Assembly: GCA_003527885.1 (NCBI GenBank)
Contig: DPWB01000407.1
Coordinates: 3,946-8,993, forward strand
Source: Candidatus Competibacteraceae bacterium
GTDB taxonomy: Bacteria > Pseudomonadota > Gammaproteobacteria > Competibacterales > Competibacteraceae
Direction of reading: 5' to 3'
DNA: 5,048 nt
Shown: piece by piece, positions 1-5,048 of the stretch
Position numbering within the stretch: position 1 is the stretch's first letter
Layout of the letters: each line of letters begins with the position of its first letter
Position numbers and translations under genes: made by a program
Notes under the pieces: model-generated
The model's database searches: none
What the model saw: the letters and a program-made list of their open reading frames with translations, nothing else
Told to the model about the DNA's origin: nothing

Positions 1-297
1 GAGGTTGTTGACGCTGGTCAGGGTGTTCGGGTGTTCGGGGCCGAGTTGCTGCTCGGCGAACCGGTAAGTCTGCTCGGCGGCCATTTCGGCTGTACGATAG
101 TTACCTTTTTGAAGAAGCCCGACAACATGTTCGTTAAGTGCATCCACAATTTCCTTTTTTTGAGGCACCTTTCCGGTTTTCTGTTGCAGATAGGCAGTAA
201 CCGCCTGGACATAGTGTTCACTTTTCGGCTCTTGGGCATGAGCGACAGCGCCCAAGCCCAGCCATCCCGCTAGCAGCCAACAACCGTATCGTTTCAT
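1..297 (-). CDS. Exported TPR (kinesin-light-chain-like) repeat protein, 3' end off window
   Basis: Frame open from ATG at 297 down to base 1 with no stop, giving 99 codons of an incomplete gene. Seen: the N-terminus MKRYGCWLLAGWLGLGAVAHA is a typical Sec signal peptide (basic start, hydrophobic core, AHA before likely cleavage at residue 21/22). Residues about 25-55 are polar and helical. From about residue 55 a helix pair ends in AEQQLGPEHPNTLTSVNNL, the signature of TPR_10/TPR_12 repeats as in kinesin light chain-like bacterial proteins. Known of the family: TPRs are protein-protein interaction scaffolds, usually in long tandem arrays, so most of this protein probably lies beyond the edge. 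The start is supported by AAAGGAG at 312-306 with an 8-base spacer. It begins 14 bases after the stop of the membrane-protein gene, so it is probably the third gene of that operon and acts in the periplasm. Partner unknown. Confidence 0.82.
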   Translation of the reverse strand, partial: MKRYGCWLLAGWLGLGAVAHAQEPKSEHYVQAVTAYLQQKTGKVPQKKEIVDALNEHVVGLLQKGNYRTAEMAAEQTYRFAEQQLGPEHPNTLTSVNNL

Positions 298-305
298 GGC
301 TCGCT

Positions 306-312
306 CTCCTTT
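306..312 (-). promoter_or_regulatory. Ribosome binding site of the TPR gene, overlapping the upstream stop
   Basis: Read on the minus strand, AAAGGAG lies 8 bases before the ATG at 297. Its first base is the last base of the TGA stop (314-312) of the preceding membrane-protein gene. This fixes the TPR start and suggests that ribosomes finishing the upstream gene can reinitiate here. Confidence 0.7.
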
Positions 313-947
313 CAGGGCAACACCCGCAGCAGCTTTACCTCTTTCAGCGGTAGTTTGATCACCGGTAGCCGGGCCGGTTTGCCGTCGGGGGGCAATTTGA
401 ACAAGAACAGCGTTTCCTTGTTCTCCAATAGCAAGCGATAAACGCCGCCGGGTAACTCCCCATACAACTCCTTCAAAGTGGCATCCTCCGGCAGCGGCTC
501 GTTCGGCCAGACGCGCACATGCGGATACGCCAAAAAACCGTTGTCCTGCTGCGCCTGGTAATACCACCCCGCGCTGACCGCCGCCAGCCACCACGCCAAC
601 AGGAACGCCAACAACACCCCGAGTATCTGCAACTGCTTGAGCAGCCGAGGCCGTTCCGTCTTGAGTCGGTCCAGCCGGGGCGACAGGCGGGACTCGTAAA
701 AGGCCAGCAGCACGATCCCGAGTCCGTAGGGAATCACCAGCCACCACCACGTCTTGAAGACCCAAAAGCCGTACACGAAAAAATACTCGGTGGGAATCTC
801 CAGCGTCAGCAAGCCCAGCTTGAAATGACCGAAGTAGTGGTAGGCGTAAGTCCAGCCGGTGAAGTACCCCAGAGCGGTGAGAAGCGCCGTGACGGTGGCA
901 AGATCGAGCAGCAATGGGCCGGCGGTTCTCTCGCTTGGCGCGCTCAT
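312..947 (-). CDS. Three-helix inner-membrane protein with periplasmic C-terminal domain, family not recognised
   Basis: 211 residues from ATG at 947. Hydrophobic segments at about 11-33, 55-83 and 107-129 are probable membrane helices. The loop between helices 2 and 3 (about 84-105, ESRLSPRLDRLKTERPRLLK) is strongly basic and so probably cytoplasmic. This predicts N-in topology with the last ~80 residues in the periplasm. That tail is rich in beta-prone and basic stretches (YRLLLENKETLFLFKL, PVIKLPLKEVKLLRVLP) and could be a small folded domain. Helix 1 is aromatic and glycine-rich (GYFTGWTYAYHYFGHF). Start choice: an in-frame ATG at 1013 would add 22 mostly basic residues that lie inside the upstream gene. 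The start at 947 is preferred because it has AAGGA 9 bases ahead and makes a four-base ATGA overlap with the upstream stop. No catalytic motif is seen. A role as membrane anchor or partner for the two exported neighbours is inference from context only. Confidence 0.75.
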   Translation of the reverse strand: MSAPSERTAGPLLLDLATVTALLTALGYFTGWTYAYHYFGHFKLGLLTLEIPTEYFFVYGFWVFKTWWWLVIPYGLGIVLLAFYESRLSPRLDRLKTERPRLLKQLQILGVLLAFLLAWWLAAVSAGWYYQAQQDNGFLAYPHVRVWPNEPLPEDATLKELYGELPGGVYRLLLENKETLFLFKLPPDGKPARLPVIKLPLKEVKLLRVLP

Positions 948-1246
948 TTGGGGGCATCCTTGGCGGAATCGCCGCGAATATCGCCGCCTCCGAATTTGAT
1001 CGTCTGCCTGCATGGATTGCAGCGGCCCTGCCCGGCGGCGATCCGGGTCCAGCCGGTCAGATCATCCAGTTTATAGGGATTGCCGTAATCGTCCCGGCAC
1101 TGCGCCACTTCGCGGAGGCCCTGCGTTTGCATTTCGCAGCCATGGCGAAAGTGATCGTCCTTGGTTTCAAGGCAGAAACACCCGTCGGCCGCCACGCTCG
1201 CAATTGGAACGGCGAACAGCAGTAAAATGAGGCGCATAGCATTCAC
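944..1246 (-). CDS. Small exported six-cysteine protein, unknown function
   Basis: 100 residues from a GTG start. Residues 1-20 (positive start, then LILLLFAVPIASVAA) form a clear Sec signal peptide with likely cleavage after residue 19 or 20, leaving about 80 residues outside the cytoplasm. The mature part has six cysteines in the full-length numbering: C23 and C25 (CFC), C37, C50, and C76 and C79 (CNPC). An even number in an exported protein suggests up to three disulfides; the CxC and CxxC pairs could instead bind metal or be redox-active. The first cysteine is not in a good lipobox, so a lipoprotein is unlikely. The GTG at 1246 is chosen because GGGAGAG lies 7 bases upstream; the in-frame ATG at 1237 would be 16 bases from it. 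Both starts leave the signal peptide intact. It is the first gene of the minus-strand operon and overlaps the membrane-protein gene by ATGA. I do not recognise the family. Confidence 0.72.
   Translation of the reverse strand: MNAMRLILLLFAVPIASVAADGCFCLETKDDHFRHGCEMQTQGLREVAQCRDDYGNPYKLDDLTGWTRIAAGQGRCNPCRQTIKFGGGDIRGDSAKDAPK
957..961 (-). promoter_or_regulatory. Ribosome binding site deciding the start of the membrane-protein gene
   Basis: Minus-strand AAGGA, 9 bases before the ATG at 947. It supports the shorter 211-residue product over the longer frame beginning at 1013. Confidence 0.6.
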
Positions 1247-1253
1247 AAGCTGT

Positions 1254-1260
1254 CTCTCCC
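1254..1260 (-). promoter_or_regulatory. Ribosome binding site supporting the GTG start of the six-cysteine gene
   Basis: Minus-strand GGGAGAG, 7 bases before GTG at 1246. The next in-frame ATG (1237) would sit too far away, so the rarer start codon is preferred. Confidence 0.55.
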
Positions 1261-1264
1261 CACG

Positions 1265-1286
1265 ATCTGATAACCTGTTTACAGAT
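1265..1286. repeat. Imperfect 22-base dyad, possible operator
   Basis: The half ATCTGATAACC (1265-1275) pairs with TGTTTACAGAT (1276-1286), whose reverse complement is ATCTGTAAACA: 8 of 11 positions match, with a perfect five-base ATCTG/CAGAT at the outer ends. Its size and position in the divergent gap suit a dimeric repressor or activator site. Inference only; a dyad this weak can arise by chance. Confidence 0.3.
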
Positions 1287-1318
1287 TACTCTTGCCAGTC
1301 ACGCCCGACGAGCGCCGC

Positions 1319-2959
1319 ATGAAATCCGACCGACTCGATTCCGACCGCCTCGCGCGGGTCATCGCTTATCATCAAGCGAGCAAGCATCATCCGGACCGTT
1401 ACGCTCCCGGTCCCGGCGGACTGGACTGGGCCAACCAGCCCGACCCGTTCCGCCGCTTTGCCGGAGCGCCACGCATCGAACTGCCGTTGCGGGCCGATTC
1501 GCTGTCCATCCCGTTTGAATCCGTGCGCCGGGGCGAACGGCCAACGCCTTATCCGCTCGAACGGCATTCGCTGGCGATGTTGTTTGAACTTTCACTGGGG
1601 TTATCCGCCTGGAAACAGCACGGCGGCTCACGCTGGGCGCTGCGCTGCAACCCGTCGAGCGGCAACTTGCATCCGACCGAAGGCTATCTGATCTGCCCCG
1701 CCCTCCCCGGCTTGACGGCCGGCGTTCATCACTACCTGAGCCACGATCACGTTCTGGAGCAGCGCGCCGCACCAGCGTCAACCGGCTGGGGTAGCGAACT
1801 GCGCGGCGGTGTCGTGGTGGCGCTGAGCGGCATCCACTGGCGGGAAGCCTGGAAATACGGCCTGCGGGCCTACCGCTATTGCCAGCACGATTGCGGCCAC
1901 GCCATCGCCGCCATCGCCTACGCCGCCACCGCGTTGGGCTGGCGGGCGCGACTGCTCGACGGCTGGGGCGACGATCAGCTCGCCGCCCTGCTGGGACTGA
2001 ATCGGGCCGAGGATTTCGCCGACGCCGAACCGGAGCATCCCGAAATCGCGCTGTGGCTCGGCCCAGAACCGCCGCCCGCAAACTTGTCGCCCGCTACGCT
2101 GGCGCACGAACTCTCCTTCACCGGCCACGCCAATCGCCTGAGCCATTCCCGGCGCGATTGGCGGGGCATCGCGGAAGCGGATCGGGCCGCCCATCGGCCG
2201 AACGCTCTACCCTCGCCCCCTTTCCAGCCAACCGCCTATCCACCGCCGACCAAATCCGGTTGCGTCGCCAGCGCCGCCGAGCTGATCCGCCAGCGCCGCA
2301 GCGCGGTGGCTTTCGATGGCGTCACCACCTTGCCCGCCGAACGCTGGTTCGGAATGCTGGACGCGCTGTTGCCGCGCCCCGAGGTTCCGCCGCTCAATGC
2401 TTGGCCGTGGCCGCCGCGCGTGCATCCGCTGCTGTTCGCCCACCGGATTGAGGGAATCGCACCGGGTCTTTATCTGCTGGTTCGGAATGGGGAGAAGCTG
2501 GCGGAATTGCAAGCGGCGCTGCACGGTGAATGGGAGTGGGCGCGGGTCGAACCAGCGCCGGCGCATCTGCCGCTTTACCGGCTGAGCACCGGCGACGCGC
2601 GCGAGGCGGCGCAAGTCATTTCCTGCCATCAGGACATCGCCGCCGCTTCCTGCTTCGCGCTCGGCTTCCTGACCGAATTCGCCGACCCGCTACACGACAG
2701 GCCGTGGGTGTACCGGGAACTGTTCTGGGAAACCGGCCTGCTGGGGCAGATTCTTTACCTGGAAGCGGAAGCCGCCGGCATCCGCGCCACCGGCATCGGC
2801 TGTTTCTTCGATGACGCTTTGCACCGGCTGCTGGGACTGGAAGGTTTGGGGTGGCAGTCGCTCTACCACTTCGCCGTCGGCGGCCCGGTCGAGGATCGGC
2901 GCTTGCAAACGCTGCCGCCTTACACCCATCTGAACCGGTCGAGGACATCACCGGATTGA
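1319..2959 (+). CDS. SagB/ThcOx-type dehydrogenase with two nitroreductase-fold domains
   Basis: 546 residues from ATG at 1319. Domain 1 (about 80-250) carries the SagB-type signature RCNPSSGNLHPTE at 109-121, followed by WKYGLRAYRYCQHDCGHA around 178-194, which matches the YRY...D.GH region of the family. A proline-rich linker (about 293-312) leads to domain 2 (about 318-535), which has a nitroreductase-like opening IRQRRSAVAFDG at 323-334 and the helix YRELFWETGLLGQILYLEAEAAG at 465-487. Known of the family: FMN enzymes that oxidise azolines to azoles in streptolysin-S and cyanobactin-type peptides, with many stand-alone members of unknown substrate. It is soluble, with no signal peptide. 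A TTG start at 1292 would add nine residues but has no ribosome binding site; ATG at 1319 has only a weak GACGAG ahead. No YcaO or precursor-peptide gene is visible in the window, so a RiPP role is unsupported. The 3' end overlaps glcF by 12 bases, convergently. Confidence 0.85.
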   Translation: MKSDRLDSDRLARVIAYHQASKHHPDRYAPGPGGLDWANQPDPFRRFAGAPRIELPLRADSLSIPFESVRRGERPTPYPLERHSLAMLFELSLGLSAWKQHGGSRWALRCNPSSGNLHPTEGYLICPALPGLTAGVHHYLSHDHVLEQRAAPASTGWGSELRGGVVVALSGIHWREAWKYGLRAYRYCQHDCGHAIAAIAYAATALGWRARLLDGWGDDQLAALLGLNRAEDFADAEPEHPEIALWLGPEPPPANLSPATLAHELSFTGHANRLSHSRRDWRGIAEADRAAHRPNALPSPPFQPTAYPPPTKSGCVASAAELIRQRRSAVAFDGVTTLPAERWFGMLDALLPRPEVPPLNAWPWPPRVHPLLFAHRIEGIAPGLYLLVRNGEKLAELQAALHGEWEWARVEPAPAHLPLYRLSTGDAREAAQVISCHQDIAAASCFALGFLTEFADPLHDRPWVYRELFWETGLLGQILYLEAEAAGIRATGIGCFFDDALHRLLGLEGLGWQSLYHFAVGGPVEDRRLQTLPPYTHLNRSRTSPD

Positions 2960-4189
2960 AGCGGGGCGCTCCTGAGCGAGCGCGGCATCGACCAGTTCGA
3001 TCCAATGCCTGACCGGCGTCCGGCCGGCGCTATTCAAATGGGTTTGGCAACCGACATTGGCGGTGACGATGGTTTCCGGTTGGCCGCTTTCCAGCGCGTC
3101 CAGCTTGCGGTCGCGCAGCGCGATGGCGATTTCCGGTTGGGTCAGCGCGTAGGTTCCCGCCGAACCGCAACAGAGGTGGCCATCGGACACGGCGGTCAAC
3201 TCGAAACCAAGTTGGCGCAACACCGCTTCCACCGCGCCGCCGAGTTTCTGGGCGTGCTGCAAGGTACAGGGACAGTGGACCGCGAGCCGCTTGCCGCCGC
3301 GCAACGCCAGCACGTCGAGCGGCTCGGCGCGCAGCACCTCGACCAGATCCTTGGCCAGTTCGCCGACGCGCGCGGCTTTGGCCGCATAGCGTGGATCGTC
3401 TTGCAGCAGCTCACCGTAATCCTTGACGAAAGCGCCGCAGCCGCTGGCGGTCTGGACGAAGGCCTCGGCGCCGGCTTCGATAGCCGGCCACCAGGCGTCG
3501 ATGTTGCGGCGGGCACGATCGCGGGCCGCTTCCTGGGCGTTCAAGTGGAAATCGATCGCGCCGCAGCAACCGCCTCCGGCGGCCGACACGACCGAAACGC
3601 CGAGCCGGTCGAGCACGCGCGCCGCCGCCGCGTTGGTGTTCGGCGACAGTTCGGGTTGGGCGCAGCCTTCCAGCATCAGCACCCGGCGGGCGTGGCGTAA
3701 CGGCGGCCGTTCGCGCGCGGGCGCGGCGCGCGGCGGCAATTTTGCCGACACCGCTTCCGGCAACCAGGGCCGGATGAGCTTGCCGGCCCGCGCCAGCACC
3801 CCGAATACGGTGGGATGGGTCACGACGGCGCGCAACAGACGGCGTTGCACGCGCTGGCCGGCCGGACGCGCTGCCAGAACCTCCACGGTCTTGCGGCCGA
3901 CATCGAGCAATTTGTGGTATTGCACCCCCGAAGGACAGGTGGTCTCGCAACTGCGGCAGGTCAGACAGCGGTCCAGGTGTTCGAGCGTGCTGGCGCTGGC
4001 TTCGCCGGTTTCGAACATCTGCTTCATCAGATAGATGCGTCCGCGCGGGCCATCGAGTTCGTCACCCAGCAATTGGTAGGTCGGACAGGTGGCGTTGCAA
4101 AAACCGCAGTGCACGCACGCCCGCAACACGGTTTCGACCACCTTGCCGTCGGGCGTGTCGCGAATCCAGTCGATCAGTCGCGTGTCCAT
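2948..4189 (-). CDS. glcF: Glycolate oxidase iron-sulfur subunit GlcF
   Basis: 413 residues, close to the usual GlcF length of about 405-410. Two bacterial ferredoxin-type 4Fe-4S motifs lie near the N-terminus: C25-x2-C28-x2-C31-x3-C35-P and C75-x2-C78-x2-C81-x3-C85-P. Two CCG (heterodisulfide-reductase-like) domains follow, with CCG at 208-210 and 340-342 and further cysteines at 176, 251, 306, 308 and 381. Known role: with GlcD (FAD, glycolate-binding) and GlcE it forms a membrane-associated enzyme oxidising glycolate to glyoxylate and passing electrons to the respiratory chain. All expected cluster cysteines are present, so the gene looks intact. ATG at 4189 shares one base with the glcE stop (TGATG), and GGAGG lies 4 bases ahead, so translation is probably coupled to glcE. 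D-lactate dehydrogenase iron-sulfur subunits (LldE, Dld types) are relatives, but the glcE neighbour and length favour GlcF. Confidence 0.94.
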   Translation of the reverse strand: MDTRLIDWIRDTPDGKVVETVLRACVHCGFCNATCPTYQLLGDELDGPRGRIYLMKQMFETGEASASTLEHLDRCLTCRSCETTCPSGVQYHKLLDVGRKTVEVLAARPAGQRVQRRLLRAVVTHPTVFGVLARAGKLIRPWLPEAVSAKLPPRAAPARERPPLRHARRVLMLEGCAQPELSPNTNAAAARVLDRLGVSVVSAAGGGCCGAIDFHLNAQEAARDRARRNIDAWWPAIEAGAEAFVQTASGCGAFVKDYGELLQDDPRYAAKAARVGELAKDLVEVLRAEPLDVLALRGGKRLAVHCPCTLQHAQKLGGAVEAVLRQLGFELTAVSDGHLCCGSAGTYALTQPEIAIALRDRKLDALESGQPETIVTANVGCQTHLNSAGRTPVRHWIELVDAALAQERPASIR

Positions 4190-4941
4190 CAGACCTCCGC
4201 GTACATCCGGCCACGGTTGAACGCGCCCGCCGGGTCGAACTGCCGTTTGAGCGCGCGGTGAATGCGCAGCAACGGTGCGGTCAGCGGGGTGAAAACGTCA
4301 TCGCCGGCACGGCCGGGCGGTGCGCGGAACAAGGTGGCGTGACCGCCGTGAGCCACGGCGAGCGCGCGAAGCGCGGGCAGTCGATCCGGCTCGGCCCAGC
4401 ACCAGCGTTGCGCGCCACCCCACTCGACCAGATGCGATCCGGGCAAAGCGACGGTCGGAGTACCGGCCGGTAGCGCCAGCCGGATCAGAGCGGCGGAGCC
4501 GGTCGCGAAAAACGGGGCGGCCTGATCGCGCAGGCCGGCCCAAAAAGCCGTCGCCGCGCCCTCCTCCAGCGCCTCCCCGCCGAGCGTCCGACCCGCGGCG
4601 GCGACCGCCGGCCCGGCCCCGGACAAGCGCAGCCGCAGAGCGCCTTCGGACCACGCGCTGGCCGAAACCGGCAAGGCTTGGCCGGCCCAGCGATCGAACC
4701 GCCCGAAAGCCTCCGCTTCCGACAGCTCGAAGTGCAGCGTCGCTTCCTCAAGGGGTTTGGGCAAGACTTTCAGCGAGACCTCCACCAGCACGCCGAGACA
4801 ACCGAGACTGCCGGCGAGCAGGCGGGACACGTCGTAGCCGGCCACGTTCTTCATGACCTGCCCGCCGAAGTTCAGCAGGTCGCCCTTGCCGTCCAAGAGC
4901 CGCGCCCCGAGCACGAAATCGCGCACCGCGCCGACCGCCAT
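4189..4941 (-). CDS. glcE: Glycolate oxidase FAD-binding subunit GlcE, 5' part missing at contig end
   Basis: The genomic part encodes 250 residues; full GlcE proteins are about 350, so roughly the first 100 residues, including most of the N-terminal FAD-binding (PCMH-type) region, are absent. Seen: near the break GAVRDFVLGARLLDGKG, then FGGQVMKNVAGYDVSRLLAG and SLGCLGVLVEVSLKVLPKP at about residues 25-63, a hallmark block of GlcE, and the C-terminal LKRQFDPAGAFNRGRMY typical of FAD-linked oxidases of this superfamily. Known role: second flavin-domain subunit needed for glycolate oxidase activity with GlcD and GlcF. The ATG at 4941-4939 directly touches the adapter and is almost surely an internal codon, not the start. 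The frame stays open through the adapter to about 5046, but those ~35 residues are artefact. glcD would be expected upstream, beyond the right end. The truncation is a property of the assembly, not evidence of a pseudogene. Confidence 0.93.
   Translation of the reverse strand: MAVGAVRDFVLGARLLDGKGDLLNFGGQVMKNVAGYDVSRLLAGSLGCLGVLVEVSLKVLPKPLEEATLHFELSEAEAFGRFDRWAGQALPVSASAWSEGALRLRLSGAGPAVAAAGRTLGGEALEEGAATAFWAGLRDQAAPFFATGSAALIRLALPAGTPTVALPGSHLVEWGGAQRWCWAEPDRLPALRALAVAHGGHATLFRAPPGRAGDDVFTPLTAPLLRIHRALKRQFDPAGAFNRGRMYAEV
4194..4198 (-). promoter_or_regulatory. Ribosome binding site of glcF inside the glcE 3' end
   Basis: Minus-strand GGAGG, 4 bases before the glcF ATG at 4189, lying within the last codons of glcE. 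Together with the TGATG junction it indicates coupled translation of the two subunits. Confidence 0.6.
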
Positions 4942-5007
4942 CTGTCTCTTATACACATCTCCGAGCCCACGAGACCGTACTAGATCTCGTATGCCGTCTT
5001 CTGCTTG
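4942..5007 (+). other. Illumina Nextera read-through adapter (Tn5 mosaic end, index N702, P7)
   Basis: In order: CTGTCTCTTATACACATCT (4942-4960), the reverse complement of the 19-base Tn5 mosaic end; CCGAGCCCACGAGAC (4961-4975), the rest of the Nextera read-2 adapter; CGTACTAG (4976-4983), matching the Nextera i7 index N702; and the P7 flow-cell sequence from ATCTCGTATGCC to CTGCTTG (4984-5007). The order is exactly that of a read running through a short insert into the i7 side. It is library DNA, not genome, and should be trimmed. Confidence 0.98.
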
Positions 5008-5048
5008 AAAAAAGAAACTAGAGATAATCTCGCCAGACCACACCAACT
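5008..5048. other. Post-adapter read tail, not genomic
   Basis: Six A residues follow the end of P7, then 35 bases of different composition from the GC-rich genome. Bases after the physical end of the library molecule have no template, so this is most likely machine noise carried into the assembly. It has no coding relation to glcE. Confidence 0.85.

Larger units (their letters stand above)
1247..1318. promoter_or_regulatory. Divergent intergenic region between the envelope operon and the flavoprotein gene
   Basis: 72 bases separate the two divergent starts, so promoters for both directions should lie here or extend into the coding ends. It is more AT-rich in the middle (about 1265-1290) than the surrounding genes. 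TTTACA at 1278-1283 resembles a -35 box on the plus strand, but no fitting -10 follows. I cannot name a convincing sigma70 pair on either strand. Confidence 0.45.

Noticed and set aside
21..36. Two tandem copies of GGGTGTTC
   Set aside because: It is simply the codons for EHPNT in the TPR motif, with no array beyond two copies.
151..157. Run of seven T (A7 in the TPR gene) as a phase-variation or slippage site
   Set aside because: The frame is intact through it, and seven bases is short for phase variation. It encodes ordinary Gln-Lys-Lys codons.
18..239. Minus-strand 73-residue frame with a basic product
   Set aside because: It is in a different frame from the TPR gene on the same strand and has no ribosome binding site or domain; it is a shadow of that gene.
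31..273. Plus-strand 80-residue frame at the left edge
   Set aside because: It is opposite the TPR gene, which has a signal peptide, a strong ribosome binding site and a TPR motif. The plus-strand frame has no comparable support.
948..1013. Longer N-terminus for the membrane protein (22 extra residues)
   Set aside because: The extension would overlap most of the mature end of the upstream gene, whereas ATG at 947 has AAGGA ahead and an ATGA junction.
519..1076. Plus-strand 185-residue frame, rich in Arg, Gln and Pro
   Set aside because: Antisense to the membrane-protein gene; its composition is typical of the reverse complement of a GC-rich gene.
1292..1318. TTG start giving a nine-residue longer flavoprotein
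   Set aside because: No ribosome binding site precedes it, and ATG at 1319 gives a complete product. It is kept only as an alternative.
3005..3700. Long plus-strand frame (231 residues) opposite glcF
   Set aside because: It lies wholly antisense to glcF, which has all its iron-sulfur motifs. Long antisense frames are expected in GC-rich coding DNA, and the translation shows no recognisable domain.
4942..4960. Tn5/IS50 mosaic end as a sign of a natural transposon insertion
   Set aside because: It is followed without a gap by the Nextera adapter, a standard index and P7, and no transposase gene is present. It is library chemistry.

Overview
The window looks like the end of a short-read assembly contig from a GC-rich proteobacterium. 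A gammaproteobacterium is my guess, from the glcEF arrangement and the style of the TPR protein, but no marker in the window fixes the taxonomy. About 4.94 kb is genomic. The last 107 bases are not: from 4942 the sequence is an Illumina Nextera (Tn5) read-through adapter with its index and P7 primer, followed by a short nonsense tail.

Left block (1-1246, minus strand): a tight three-gene operon read from right to left. It encodes a small exported six-cysteine protein (944-1246, GTG start), a three-helix inner-membrane protein with a probable periplasmic C-terminal domain (312-947), and an exported TPR protein cut by the left edge (1-297). The first two genes overlap by four bases (ATGA). The third starts 14 bases after the second, and its ribosome binding site lies on the second gene's stop codon. 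All three products are predicted to act in or face the cell envelope. I recognise no named system here; this is the least described part of the window.

Middle (1247-2959): a 72-base divergent intergenic region with an imperfect 22-base dyad, then a plus-strand gene for a double-domain SagB/ThcOx-type nitroreductase-fold flavoprotein of about 546 residues. No RiPP precursor or YcaO cyclodehydratase gene is visible beside it.

Right block (2948-4941, minus strand): glcE (5' end missing) and glcF, the FAD-domain and iron-sulfur subunits of glycolate oxidase, joined by a TGATG stop/start overlap. glcD would be expected just beyond the right edge. glcF and the flavoprotein gene converge and overlap by 12 bases, so there is no separate terminator between them.

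The main caution is that an open frame runs from the adapter into glcE and would give a chimeric protein with a false N-terminus. The genomic part of glcE is only the C-terminal 250 codons or so.
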